DNA from: CAMENZ01 sp041854955 | Lineage (GTDB): Bacteria; Bacillota; Clostridia; Peptostreptococcales; Anaerovoracaceae | Assembly (NCBI GenBank): GCA_041854955.1 | Contig: JBHADF010000047.1 | Location: 7,433-71,432, forward strand | Length of the DNA: 64,000 nucleotides | Direction of reading: 5' to 3' | In this document: positions 52,436 through 61,650 of the stretch, in pieces | Position numbering within the stretch: position 1 is the first letter of the stretch | Layout of the letters: each line of letters begins with the position of its first letter | Program-made: the position numbers and the translations under genes | The notes under the pieces: model-generated | What the model saw: only the letters and a program-made list of their open reading frames with translations | Told to the model about the DNA's origin: nothing | Database searches by the model: none

Positions 52436-52882
52436 ATGAAAGTCATTTTATTACAGGACGTTAAAGGAACAGGAAAGGCAGGTCAGGTTGCCAATGTCAG
52501 CGACGGCTATGCCAGAAATATGCTCATTCCCAAAGGAATGGCCATGGAAGCTACAGACAAAAATGTAAAGGCCCTTGAAAAGAAAAAGGCCTTGGAGGAA
52601 CAGAAAAGAGCAGAAGAAAAGGCTGAGGCTGTTGCTCTCAAGGAAAATCTGGAAAAGCTGAAGGTGGACATTAAGACCAAGGCAGGAGAAGGTGGCCGTG
52701 TATTCGGCTCCATCACTTCAAAGGACATAGCCGAAGCTTTGGAAGCACAGCATAAGATTGCTGTCGATAAGAAGAAAATCCAGCTGAACTCACCTATCAA
52801 GCAGACGGGAGAGTTTCAGGTGGAGATAAAGCTTTACACAGAGGTTGCGGCAAAATTAACCGTAGCGGTGGAAGCTGAGTAG
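52436..52882 (+). CDS. rplI: 50S ribosomal protein L9
   Basis: 148 residues. The N-domain MKVILLQDVKGTGKAGQVANV and DGYARNMLIPKGMA are standard for L9, then a long lysine/glutamate helix at about 45-75, and a C-domain with GRVFGSITSKDIAEAL. It binds 23S rRNA at the base of the L1 stalk. GGAGG before the ATG at 52436 lies at the end of the gdpP-like gene. The helicase dnaB is 30 nt downstream, the common gdpP-rplI-dnaB order. Confidence 0.97.
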   Translation: MKVILLQDVKGTGKAGQVANVSDGYARNMLIPKGMAMEATDKNVKALEKKKALEEQKRAEEKAEAVALKENLEKLKVDIKTKAGEGGRVFGSITSKDIAEALEAQHKIAVDKKKIQLNSPIKQTGEFQVEIKLYTEVAAKLTVAVEAE

Positions 52883-52912
52883 GGAATAGATTGGAAAAGC
52901 GAGGAGCAGATT

Positions 52913-54229
52913 ATGTTGGAAAGGATCCCCCCCCATAATTTAGAGGCGGAACGCTCTGTTTTAGGTGCAGCTATGCTGGACCGCAATACCCTCTTCGATA
53001 TCTTGGAAGAGGTAAGGGCCGAAGATTTTTACAATGAAAGTCATAAGGAAATATTCACCGCTATATGGGAACTGTATAGGTCCAATACGGCAGTGGATAT
53101 GCTCACCGTGTGCGAGGAGCTGAAAAAGCGGAAATCCTTGGAGATGGTGGGAGGCAGAGGCTATATTGCCGAGCTGACGGCTTTGGTGCCATCCTTGGCC
53201 AATGCGGTAGCCTATGCAAAGATAGTTTCGGAAAAAGCTATTTTGCGCCAAATGATAAGGACCTCCGAAGACATAACGGAGAAGGGCTACGCTGCCAAGA
53301 TGGATGCCAGAGAAATTCTGGACTATGCGGAGAGCGGCATATTTAAGATTGCCGAAAAAAGGCAGAAAAATGACTATGCAAAAATACAAGATGTTCTCCT
53401 AACCAACATAAAAATCATAGATGAAGCTACACAAAACAAGGATAGAATAGTCGGGATACCCACAGGATTTAAGGAGCTGGACTTAAAAACCAGCGGCCTC
53501 CAAAGATCGGACCTGATAATAATAGCCGCAAGACCGGCTATGGGAAAGACTGCGCTGGCTCTGAATATCGCCCAGCAGACCGCCGTAAAGGCCGGCTCTT
53601 CCGTTATTATCTTCAGCTTGGAGATGGCAAAGGAGCAGCTGGGCCAGAGACTTTTATCCATGCAGGCTCGAGTTGAAATGCAAAAATTAAAGACCGGAGA
53701 TGTGGACAGAAAGGACTGGGAACGAATCACATTGGCATTAGACGATTTGAACTCAACCAAGATTGTCATAGATGATACTCCGGGTATTTCCATTATGGAA
53801 ATGAGAAATAAATGCCGCCGTCTGAAAGCAGAGCAGGGATTGGACTTAATCCTCATAGACTATCTTCAGCTTATGACCATGGAAGGCAAGACGGAAAGCA
53901 GACAGCAGGAAATCAGTGCCCTTTCCAGAAACCTTAAGCTGCTGGCCAGAGAGATGGACTGCCCTGTGGTGGTTCTGTCCCAGTTGTCCCGTGCCGTAGA
54001 GGCCCGCGGCGACCACAGACCTGTGCTTTCGGATTTAAGAGAGTCGGGCTCCATCGAGCAGGATGCTGATATTGTACTTTTCTTATATAGAGATGACTAC
54101 TACAATCCCAACACGGAAAGGCCGGGAATTTGCGAAGTAAATATTGCAAAGCACCGAAGCGGCCCCACAGGAACCATAGAGCTGACATGGGTGTCCAGAT
54201 ACACCAAATTCAGCGATAAGGCCTTTTAA
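52913..54229 (+). CDS. dnaB: Replicative DNA helicase DnaB
   Basis: 438 residues. The N-terminal domain starts RIPPHNLEAERSVLGAAML. The RecA-like core has Walker A ARPAMGKTA (about 206-214), DLILIDYLQLM as Walker B, SQLSRAVEARGDHRP and DLRESGSIEQDADIV. It unwinds DNA ahead of the fork as a hexamer. In Bacillus this gene is called dnaC. GAGGAG precedes the ATG. A run of eight C residues at 52927-52934 lies in codons 5-8. The DnaD-type gene follows. Confidence 0.96.
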   Translation: MLERIPPHNLEAERSVLGAAMLDRNTLFDILEEVRAEDFYNESHKEIFTAIWELYRSNTAVDMLTVCEELKKRKSLEMVGGRGYIAELTALVPSLANAVAYAKIVSEKAILRQMIRTSEDITEKGYAAKMDAREILDYAESGIFKIAEKRQKNDYAKIQDVLLTNIKIIDEATQNKDRIVGIPTGFKELDLKTSGLQRSDLIIIAARPAMGKTALALNIAQQTAVKAGSSVIIFSLEMAKEQLGQRLLSMQARVEMQKLKTGDVDRKDWERITLALDDLNSTKIVIDDTPGISIMEMRNKCRRLKAEQGLDLILIDYLQLMTMEGKTESRQQEISALSRNLKLLAREMDCPVVVLSQLSRAVEARGDHRPVLSDLRESGSIEQDADIVLFLYRDDYYNPNTERPGICEVNIAKHRSGPTGTIELTWVSRYTKFSDKAF

Positions 54230-54273
54230 GGCTTTTAAAGACTGAAAGGCTTCTGAAAATCTACGGAGGGAAC

Positions 54274-55494
54274 ATGAATTTTACCCAGGAAAAGGTGAAT
54301 CCGGAGCTTCTGACTACAGAAGTGGAAAATAAATTCATAAAGGAATACATGGCCATGGCTTCGGGAAACTGTGTCAAGGTGTATTTCTATTGCCTTTTTT
54401 TGGCCCAAAGCGGATTGAACCTGACTCTTGGGGAAGTGGCGGAAGCCCTAAGCCTGACCTTGGAAGAGGTTGAAGAGGCTCTTTTGTACTGGGAAGACAG
54501 AAAGCTGCTTAATCGAGGACCCGGCGGGGCTGAATTTGCCAGCCTGAGAAAGGGCGTAAGAGAAGAAGAAAAGAATTCTCATCTTTTAGAAGAAGATAAT
54601 TTCCAAGGGGATAGGGATTTAAAAGAGCTTTTCTCCAAATTGGAAAACCTTTTGGGAAGGCTTTTGTCCGTCAAGGAGCTACAGGAAATAAATGAGTGGG
54701 TTTCAGACCTGAGAATCAAGCCTGAGCTCATAGAGGCCTGCTACGGATATTGCTATGATATGTGCAAGACCAATGTGGCCTATATTAAAAAAGTGCTTTT
54801 CCAATGGCATAAAGACGGCATTGAGACCGGCGAGCAGCTGAAACAGTACCTTCAGGATAAGGAAGACCGCCAGGGCTTATACAAGGAAATCCTCCGTGCT
54901 TTGGGCATGAACAGAGGTGCCACCCAGGTGGAGAAAGATATGATAGAAGGCTGGCTGGAGGTGGGCTTCAGCAGGGAGAGAATTTTGGAGGCCTGCGGTA
55001 AGGCGGGATTTAATACTGCCCCTAATCTGCGCTATGTAAACAAGGTGTTGGAAAACTGGCGCGAAGAGGCTAAGACCCAGGGCCGTGATATAAATCAAAG
55101 GGTTACGGTGACTCAGGCCATATTAAACAGATATTATGAGCACTTGGAAAAGGAAGCTATTTCCCAAGCTGAGGAGAGAAGGAAGCAGGTATACGGGCTT
55201 ATACCCGGCATAAAGAAAATAGATGAAGATTTGAAGACTCTGGGCAGTAAAATATCGCGAGGTATCATAGGCGGTATGAGCCGAGAAGAGCTGGAAAAAG
55301 CTAAGAGAACCGTATTGGAGCTGGAGTCTGAAAGGGCTTTGCTTCTAACGGACCATGACTTCAGTATGGATTATACCGATATAGTTTATCGTTGCCAAAA
55401 GTGCAGGGATACAGGTGTCGATGAAGACGGACAAAGGTGCAGCTGTGCCGCAGAAAGGATAGGAGAAGCTGAAATATGGCAAAGGACAACATAA
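54274..55494 (+). CDS. DnaD-type replication protein with C-terminal Cys cluster
   Basis: 406 residues. An N-terminal winged-helix part is at about 30-85 (TLGEVAEALSLTLEEVEEALLYWEDRKLL). Two DnaB_2/DnaD-C-like modules follow at about 115-190 and 205-270, the second ending YVNKVLENWREE. A coiled stretch leads to a C-terminal cluster C374, C377, C389, C391 (CQKCRDTG, then CSC), which looks like the zinc motif that opens DnaI/DnaC helicase loaders. No AAA+ loader gene follows. In Clostridia a DnaD gene is often next to one. Its last 19 nt overlap the next gene. It likely helps load DnaB, by context. Confidence 0.83.
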   Translation: MNFTQEKVNPELLTTEVENKFIKEYMAMASGNCVKVYFYCLFLAQSGLNLTLGEVAEALSLTLEEVEEALLYWEDRKLLNRGPGGAEFASLRKGVREEEKNSHLLEEDNFQGDRDLKELFSKLENLLGRLLSVKELQEINEWVSDLRIKPELIEACYGYCYDMCKTNVAYIKKVLFQWHKDGIETGEQLKQYLQDKEDRQGLYKEILRALGMNRGATQVEKDMIEGWLEVGFSRERILEACGKAGFNTAPNLRYVNKVLENWREEAKTQGRDINQRVTVTQAILNRYYEHLEKEAISQAEERRKQVYGLIPGIKKIDEDLKTLGSKISRGIIGGMSREELEKAKRTVLELESERALLLTDHDFSMDYTDIVYRCQKCRDTGVDEDGQRCSCAAERIGEAEIWQRTT

Positions 55495-57116
55495 TATTTA
55501 AAATACTGGCTATCCTTTGGGAAGTAGGCGCCAAGATCATATTTGCCGCGGATAGCTTTTTGGATAAAACAGAAGATTTCTTAAGAGATAAGGTAAAGCC
55601 GGTTCTCAAAGAGATCTGGAAGGAAATAGCCGAATTGGCTGATGCGGGCCTCATATTCATGCTGGACATAGGTGCAGCCATTGTAACTTGGTGGGACATT
55701 ACGGCAGATATAATCGAGTGGTTTTTCATCAAGCTCTATGTCATGGCGGCCCGAGAGCTTCACGATATTTTCCTGCTCCTTGTAAAGTACAGGAAAAGCA
55801 TTGTCAAGCATAGCATAATAGCTTTCGTAGTGGCCATGGCCTGTATAGGACTGTTCTCATCGGTAATAAACTATGAATACTCCTATAACGGTCGCCGCCT
55901 GGGAATTGTTGCAGAACAGCGAGATGTTTTGGAGATATTGGATCTTGTAAGCGAAGAATTATCTCAGGAATACGGCTCCAATATAACCATTGACCCTGAG
56001 ACGGATATAACCTTCAGACCTGTTTTCTCCTATGGAAAGGATATAGATGATGCGGATACCGTACTTAAAAGGTTTACCTACATGGGTGATATACAGGTAC
56101 AATCCACAGCCATCGTTGCCGACGGTGAAACCTTGGCCATAGTAGACAGCGAAAAGACAGCTAATGAAGTTCTCGATGAAATAAAGAAGATGTTCATCAA
56201 GAAGGATAAGACTAAATATGAATATGTAGGCTTTGTGGAGGATGTAAAGCTAAAACCTAAGAGCACCATATTGGCCAGAGTAAACAGTAAGGCCGCTGCC
56301 GTAAAAAAGATAAAGAGCGGTGGACAGAAAGAGCTGACCTATACCGTAAAGGGCGGAGATACCCTATACGGAATTTGCGAAAAGCTGGGAGTAAGCCTAG
56401 CTGAGCTGAAGGAAATGAATCCTCAAATAGACGACAATATCGTTTTACACGCAGGAGATAAGTTTGTAACTCAGAAGGAGGTGCCCCTCCTCAATGTAAA
56501 GACCATTGAAGTTTCCAGCTTTGCCGAAAGCGTGGACTACGAGGTTGTATACAAGGAATCCTCTAAATACTATAAGAACGATGAAGTAGTAAGTGTGGAA
56601 GGCTCCAAAGGAAAGGCTAAGGTTACTGCAAGGATAACCAAGGAAAACGGCAAAACCGTTAAAAAGGTAGTCCTTGAAAAGGAAATCATTCAGGAACCTG
56701 TGGATAAGGTTATCATCAAGGGAACGAGAAAGGCTCCTCCTAAACAGGGAACAGGTGCTTTCCAGCGCCCTGTAAATGTGGCCGTATACAGAGGCTACGG
56801 AATGAGATGGGGTCGTATGCATTACGGCTTGGATTATGCTGCACCTATAGGAACCCCTATCCATGCCGCAGACGGAGGAACCGTAGCAAAGGTAGGCTGG
56901 TCCGGTGCCTATGGAAATATCGTTAAGATAGACCATGGCGGCGGCTTTGTAACCTTGTACGCTCACTGCAGCAGAATGTATGTTTCTCCGGGAGATAAGG
57001 TCTTCAAAGGCCAGATCATCGGAGCTGTAGGAAATACGGGACGAAGCACGGGTCCTCACTGCCACTTCGAGATATTCAAAAACGGCAGCAACGTTAACCC
57101 GGCAGGCTATGTATAG
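55476..57116 (+). CDS. LysM, G5 and M23 peptidase wall hydrolase
   Basis: 546 residues. A long amphipathic N-terminal part of about 105 residues is followed by one membrane helix at about 110-132, so this is a type II anchored protein. Outside come a linker, a LysM domain (YTVKGGDTLYGICEKLG, about 289-335), a G5 domain to about 415, and an M23 domain. Its zinc ligands H449 and D453 (HYGLDYA) and H528/H530 (GPHCHFE) are intact, so it should cut peptidoglycan cross-links. The start overlaps the DnaD-type gene by 19 nt. The N-terminal region before the helix has no motif I know. Confidence 0.88.
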   Translation: MAKDNIIFKILAILWEVGAKIIFAADSFLDKTEDFLRDKVKPVLKEIWKEIAELADAGLIFMLDIGAAIVTWWDITADIIEWFFIKLYVMAARELHDIFLLLVKYRKSIVKHSIIAFVVAMACIGLFSSVINYEYSYNGRRLGIVAEQRDVLEILDLVSEELSQEYGSNITIDPETDITFRPVFSYGKDIDDADTVLKRFTYMGDIQVQSTAIVADGETLAIVDSEKTANEVLDEIKKMFIKKDKTKYEYVGFVEDVKLKPKSTILARVNSKAAAVKKIKSGGQKELTYTVKGGDTLYGICEKLGVSLAELKEMNPQIDDNIVLHAGDKFVTQKEVPLLNVKTIEVSSFAESVDYEVVYKESSKYYKNDEVVSVEGSKGKAKVTARITKENGKTVKKVVLEKEIIQEPVDKVIIKGTRKAPPKQGTGAFQRPVNVAVYRGYGMRWGRMHYGLDYAAPIGTPIHAADGGTVAKVGWSGAYGNIVKIDHGGGFVTLYAHCSRMYVSPGDKVFKGQIIGAVGNTGRSTGPHCHFEIFKNGSNVNPAGYV

Positions 57117-57212
57117 AATTAAAAAAGGAAGATCCTCTTTTCGTAAAATATGGATAGGAGTATTTTCCGGTATATTCAGGATAGGATTTTGAGGGAAGGT
57201 CGGTGAATAGCT

Positions 57213-57590
57213 ATGACAAAGAAAAAGAGGAATTATACCACGATTGCGGCTTTGGCGGTTATTTTGGCTGTGGTTCTCTACCTGATCTTTTCCGGGCTTA
57301 GAATAGTAAAGCTAAGTGCGGAAAAAAATGATGTGGCCGAAAAGAACCAATCTCTTTTGAGAGAAAAGGAAAATCTCACCACAGAGCTGGAAAGTATCCA
57401 TTCAAAGGAGTACATAGAGCGACTGGCCCGTCGTGACCTTAGGCTGGTGAAGGGAAATGAACTTCTCTTTGTCCTTCCCGAGTTTACCAGCGAAGAAAAG
57501 GTCCCTGCCCAAGATGAAGAGGAAAAGCCCAAGGAAGAGAAGGCCGAAGATAAAAAGGCCGAATCCGACAAAGCTGAAACAGATAGCTAA
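57213..57590 (+). CDS. DivIC/FtsB-like septum formation initiator protein
   Basis: 125 residues. A basic N-terminus, one membrane helix at about 9-28 (YTTIAALAVILAVVLYLIFSG), then a coiled coil at about 30-62 and the SKEYIERLARRDLRLVKGNELLFVLPE stretch that defines the DivIC/FtsB family. The last 35 residues are an acidic, lysine-rich tail without structure. It should link to FtsL and the divisome. The site GGAAGGT is several bases before the ATG. The preceding 95-nt gap has no gene or clear terminator. Confidence 0.83.
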   Translation: MTKKKRNYTTIAALAVILAVVLYLIFSGLRIVKLSAEKNDVAEKNQSLLREKENLTTELESIHSKEYIERLARRDLRLVKGNELLFVLPEFTSEEKVPAQDEEEKPKEEKAEDKKAESDKAETDS

Positions 57591-57613
57591 GGAGAATAAC
57601 GTGGCATAGGATT

Positions 57614-58177
57614 ATGGAAAAACTGAGAATAAATGAGGCCATTGTAGTGGAGGGGAGAGACGACACGGCAGCAGTAAAGCAGGCCGCAGAGGCTCTCATA
57701 ATAGAAACCCACGGCTTCGGCATAAAAAGGGAAACCTGGGCCCTTATGGAAAGAGCCTACGAGGAAAAGGGACTCATCGTATTTACGGACCCGGACTATT
57801 CCGGCGAGGAAATACGAAGGAAAATCCGTGAAAAATTCCCTGAGGCAAAGCATGCATATTTAAACCGAAGCAAGGCCACAAAAAAGGATGATATAGGTAT
57901 AGAAAACGGCAAGCCGGAGGACATCGCCGAAGCATTGCTAAAGGCACATTGCGTATTTTCCCGGGGAGAAGCAGAGTTCAAGCCGGAGGATCTGGTAGAA
58001 TTCGGACTTACGGGATTCCCGGACTCAAGGGATAAAAGGCAGCAGCTGGGTGATATATTGGGAATAGGCTATGGCAACGGCAAGGCCCTGCTTCAAAAGC
58101 TCAACAGCTTTAATATTTCAAGAGAGGATTTCTATGAGGCTTTACGCACCATCAACCATAAATCAAATAAAGGATAA
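57614..58177 (+). CDS. rnmV: Ribonuclease M5 (5S rRNA maturation)
   Basis: 187 residues with a TOPRIM domain: VVEGRDDTAAV with the catalytic Glu at about 13, and FTDPDYSGEEIRRKI with the DxD-type acids at about 60. RNase M5 cuts precursor 5S rRNA in low-GC Gram-positives. It lies directly before rsmA, the standard order in Bacillota. No good ribosome site precedes the ATG at 57614, only GGAGAATAACG. The end overlaps rsmA by 44 nt. Confidence 0.92.
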   Translation: MEKLRINEAIVVEGRDDTAAVKQAAEALIIETHGFGIKRETWALMERAYEEKGLIVFTDPDYSGEEIRRKIREKFPEAKHAYLNRSKATKKDDIGIENGKPEDIAEALLKAHCVFSRGEAEFKPEDLVEFGLTGFPDSRDKRQQLGDILGIGYGNGKALLQKLNSFNISREDFYEALRTINHKSNKG

Positions 58178-58991
58178 GTACGGCTTCAACCTGACAAAGA
58201 GCTTGGGGCAGAATTTCCTTACGGATAAAAACATAGTGGATGCCATTATAGAAGCGGCAGACATAGGCAAGGAGGACCTGGTTCTGGAAATAGGTCCCGG
58301 CATAGGGGTAATAACCTATGAAGCGGCTCAAGCTGCGGATAAAGTCATAGCCGTGGAGATAGATAAGAGCCTGATACCCATACTACGAGAAACTCTGGGA
58401 GAATGCTCCAACGTAGAAGTGGTAAATCAGGATATTTTGAAAACCGATGTGAAGGCTTTAATAGGCCCTAAAAAAGCCGACAGGGTGAAGATAATAGGAA
58501 ATCTTCCCTACTACATTACCACCCCCATAATTATGAAGCTCTTAGAGGAAGGGGTTCCTGCCAAGAGCATTACCGTAATGATACAAAAAGAGGTGGCAGA
58601 CAGAATCAAGGCCAAGCCCGGTGGCAAGGACTATGGTGCTTTGTCTGTGGCTGTGCAGTACTACTGCCGCATCTCGGGAGTTGTAAATGTACCCAAGGAG
58701 GTCTTTGTGCCTCGTCCCAAGGTGGATTCTACCGTGCTCAATCTGGAGCTTAGAGAGGAGAAGCCTGTAGAGCTTTTAGATAAAGATATATTCTTCGCCT
58801 GTGTTAAGGCGGGCTTTGCTCAGCGGAGAAAGACCTTTGGGAATTCCCTGACGGGGGTTAAGGGAATGGACAAGGAAAAGGCCAAAGAGGCCTTGGAACT
58901 GGCAGGGATAGACCCCAAGAGGAGGGCAGAGACCCTTTCCCTTGAGGAATTCGCCCGGCTGGCCAATCAGGTATTTCGGATGGTAAAATGA
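58134..58991 (+). CDS. rsmA: 16S rRNA (adenine(1518)-N6/adenine(1519)-N6)-dimethyltransferase RsmA
   Basis: 285 residues from the ATG at 58134, after GAGAGGATTTCT. Family motifs: KSLGQNFLTDKNIVD, the SAM site LEIGPGIGVIT, and NLPYYITTPIIMKLLE as the catalytic NLPY. The C-terminal helical domain includes AFAQRRKTF-like AGFAQRRKTFGNSL. It dimethylates two adenines in helix 45 of 16S rRNA; lack of it gives kasugamycin resistance in other bacteria. The first 44 nt are shared with rnmV in another frame. Confidence 0.95.
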   Translation: MRLYAPSTINQIKDKYGFNLTKSLGQNFLTDKNIVDAIIEAADIGKEDLVLEIGPGIGVITYEAAQAADKVIAVEIDKSLIPILRETLGECSNVEVVNQDILKTDVKALIGPKKADRVKIIGNLPYYITTPIIMKLLEEGVPAKSITVMIQKEVADRIKAKPGGKDYGALSVAVQYYCRISGVVNVPKEVFVPRPKVDSTVLNLELREEKPVELLDKDIFFACVKAGFAQRRKTFGNSLTGVKGMDKEKAKEALELAGIDPKRRAETLSLEEFARLANQVFRMVK

Positions 58992-59016
58992 GATTGTGAA
59001 CAAGAAAGGCTTTTGA

Positions 59017-61059
59017 ATGGAACGATTTGATAAGTTTGAAAAATTAGATATAAAGATAGATGAGACAATCCACCAAGTGGAGACCATGGATAAGCGAAAG
59101 TTTTACCGAAACAGTTTTGTGGCGGCTTTTGGCTTAGCCATAATTTTGAACCTTATAATTGAAACTCTCGGAAGATTTTCCACCACATCAATTTGGGGCG
59201 GATTAGCCTTTATAGTCAAGGATCCCATCGTATTTTTCTATAATGTGATGATCCTCTTTTCCATGCTTTTGATAGCTTCCGTCTTTAGGCGGCGGCTCTT
59301 CGTTTTTCTGCTTATTTCCCTGTTTTGGGTCATAATAGGCGTGGCTAACGGGGTAGTATTGACCCAGAGAATGACACCTTTTACCGTAAAGGACCTGAGC
59401 GTTCTTGATGATGGCATAACCATTGTAACCAACTATATGAAGACCTGGGAGCTGGTTGTAGCCGGAGGCTCCGTCCTGCTGGCTTTGGCCGGAATAGTGG
59501 TTCTTTACCTTAAAGGACCTAAAAAGGAAAAGGTTAAATGGAAGAGAAACTTGGCAGCTTGGGTAATTGTAGTTGCCCTAACCTTCGGCAGCACATCCTT
59601 CCTGCTCAACGTCCATAAAATAGAAAGCTTCTTTGGAAATCTGGCCTATGCCTACAGAGACTACGGAGTAGTTTACTGCTTCATAAACACTTGGCTCAAC
59701 ACGGGCATAAACAGGCCTGCAGGCTATAACGAGGAAATGGTAAAGGCCATATTTAATGAAGATGAGCTGGGTAAGGATAAGGCTATGCTGCCGGAAATTT
59801 CCGATGAGGACGAGAAATATCCCAACATCATATTCTTGCAGCTGGAGTCCTTTATAGACCCTACCAATGTGAAATATTTAAAGCTGTCTAAGGACCCTTG
59901 CCCCAACTTCAGAAAGCTGATGGAAAACTATTCGTCGGGAGCCTTGAATGTGCCTGCTTGCGGAGCGGGTACCGCCAATGTGGAATTTGAAGTTATGACG
60001 GGCCTGAGCGTAAAATTCTTCGGTCCGGGAGAATATCCATATAAGTCTATATTGACTGAAAAAACCGTGGAAAACATTGCCTATGACTTGAAGAATATAG
60101 GCTTCTCAGCCCACACCATACATAACCACCGTGCTGTGTTCTATAACAGAAACAAGGTCTTCAAAAATATGGGCTTTGATACCTTCACCAGCGTGGAATA
60201 TATGCAGGATGTAGCCAAAACTCCAAATAACTGGGCAAAGGATAAGGTGCTGACGGAATGTATAACAGATGCTCTGAAATCCACCAAGTCCAGGGATGTT
60301 ATATACACCATTTCTGTACAGGGTCATGGCAAATACCCTTCCGAGCAGAAGATAAAAAAGCCGGAAATAGAGGTTTTAGAGGCCCCTACTGAAGAGCTTA
60401 AGTGGAAATGGGAATATTTTTCCAACCAGGTTTATGAAATGGATGAATTCGTAGCCGATTTGATAGGCAAGCTGGAGGAATTGGGAGAGCCGGTGGTGCT
60501 CGTCATGTATGGAGACCACATCCCCGCCATCGATGTGAAGGAAGAGGACCTGAAAAGCAAGAATCTTTACGGCACCGAATATGTTGTTTGGGACAACATA
60601 GGCCTGGCAAAAGAAAAGGAAGAAATGTACGCTTATCAGTTGGCTTCGCACATTATGAAGAGGGTCGGAATCAAAACGGGAACCGTGTTTACCTATCAGC
60701 AGGATCACGGAAATAGCGAAACTTACTTGACAGACCTTAAGACTTTAGGGTACGATATGCTCTATGGAAAGGGATATATATACAACGAAAAGAGCCCTTT
60801 CCTGCCCAGCAAATTAAAGATGGGCGTAAAGGATATCAAGGTTCACGAAGTGGTCAAGGTAGGAGATAAATACTACATAAAGGGCCAAAACTTCACAGCC
60901 TACAGCAAGATTACCTTAAATGGAAAGACACTGAAGACCATATACCTGGGGCAGAACATCTTGGGCCTTTTGGAGGATGTTGACCCTGAAGAGGCTGTTA
61001 ACATGAAGGTTAGCCAGATTGAGAACAAGAGCAAGGAAATCTTGAGCACTACGGAATAA
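59017..61059 (+). CDS. LTA synthase-family sulfatase-like membrane protein
   Basis: 680 residues. A cytoplasmic start of about 30 residues is followed by five membrane helices (about 32-52, 65-88, 93-115, 145-168 and 185-202). The extracellular sulfatase-fold domain has the nucleophile T319 in CGAGTANVEFEVMTG, a metal-binding LQLESF and YGDHIPA. It matches phosphoglycerol transferases that build lipoteichoic acid. The last 90 residues after about 590 form an extra beta-rich segment (KVHEVVKVGDKYYIKGQNF), IPT/TIG-like in look. It lies alone before the GNAT gene. Product polymer is not proven. Confidence 0.88.
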   Translation: MERFDKFEKLDIKIDETIHQVETMDKRKFYRNSFVAAFGLAIILNLIIETLGRFSTTSIWGGLAFIVKDPIVFFYNVMILFSMLLIASVFRRRLFVFLLISLFWVIIGVANGVVLTQRMTPFTVKDLSVLDDGITIVTNYMKTWELVVAGGSVLLALAGIVVLYLKGPKKEKVKWKRNLAAWVIVVALTFGSTSFLLNVHKIESFFGNLAYAYRDYGVVYCFINTWLNTGINRPAGYNEEMVKAIFNEDELGKDKAMLPEISDEDEKYPNIIFLQLESFIDPTNVKYLKLSKDPCPNFRKLMENYSSGALNVPACGAGTANVEFEVMTGLSVKFFGPGEYPYKSILTEKTVENIAYDLKNIGFSAHTIHNHRAVFYNRNKVFKNMGFDTFTSVEYMQDVAKTPNNWAKDKVLTECITDALKSTKSRDVIYTISVQGHGKYPSEQKIKKPEIEVLEAPTEELKWKWEYFSNQVYEMDEFVADLIGKLEELGEPVVLVMYGDHIPAIDVKEEDLKSKNLYGTEYVVWDNIGLAKEKEEMYAYQLASHIMKRVGIKTGTVFTYQQDHGNSETYLTDLKTLGYDMLYGKGYIYNEKSPFLPSKLKMGVKDIKVHEVVKVGDKYYIKGQNFTAYSKITLNGKTLKTIYLGQNILGLLEDVDPEEAVNMKVSQIENKSKEILSTTE

Positions 61060-61101
61060 ACATGTTTTCCGGTGCTAAAGATAGATGCATAGGAGGAACT
61101 C

Positions 61102-61650
61102 ATGGGAAAGACCATTGAGACAGAGAGACTTATATTATCTCCTTGGACCAATTCCGAGGAGGATGTGGCAGAACTGTTTGCCTATGCGAAAAATCCCAAT
61201 GTGGGCCCTCACGCCGGCTGGGCTCCTCATAAAACCATAGAGGAGAGCAGGCGTATCGTGGAGGAAATCTTCCTCAAGGAAGAAAATGCCTGGGCCATAA
61301 GAGACAAGGCTACCGGAAAAATAATAGGAAGCATCAGTCTCTTTGAAGACACTGCCAGAGAAGGGGTAGCCTCCCGCGAGATAGGCTACAATCTGGCGGA
61401 AGAATGTTGGGGAAAGGGATATATGACAGAGGCCGCCAAGGCAGTCATAGAATTTGGATTCAGAGAAAAGGATTTGGTTATAATAGCGGTGAGGACTTCC
61501 GCCGTAAATATCAGATCCCAAAGAGTGGTAGAGAAATGTGGCTTTACCTACGAGGGGACCTTGAGAAAAACTTACAGGATATATGACGGAACAGACAGAG
61601 ACAGCAGGTTTTACTCAATTCTGAGAGAGGAATGGGAAAAAACTTTATGA
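61102..61650 (+). CDS. GNAT-family N-acetyltransferase (RimJ/RimL type)
   Basis: 182 residues. The order ETERLILSPW at 5-14, HAGWAPHKTIEESRRIV, the EIGYNLAEECWGKGYMTEAA acetyl-CoA site at about 95-114 and SQRVVEKCGFTYEGTLRK is that of RimJ/RimL-like enzymes. They acetylate N-termini or small molecules with acetyl-CoA. GGAGG precedes the ATG. The stop overlaps the next start by 4 nt (ATGA). The substrate cannot be told. Confidence 0.9.
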   Translation: MGKTIETERLILSPWTNSEEDVAELFAYAKNPNVGPHAGWAPHKTIEESRRIVEEIFLKEENAWAIRDKATGKIIGSISLFEDTAREGVASREIGYNLAEECWGKGYMTEAAKAVIEFGFREKDLVIIAVRTSAVNIRSQRVVEKCGFTYEGTLRKTYRIYDGTDRDSRFYSILREEWEKTL

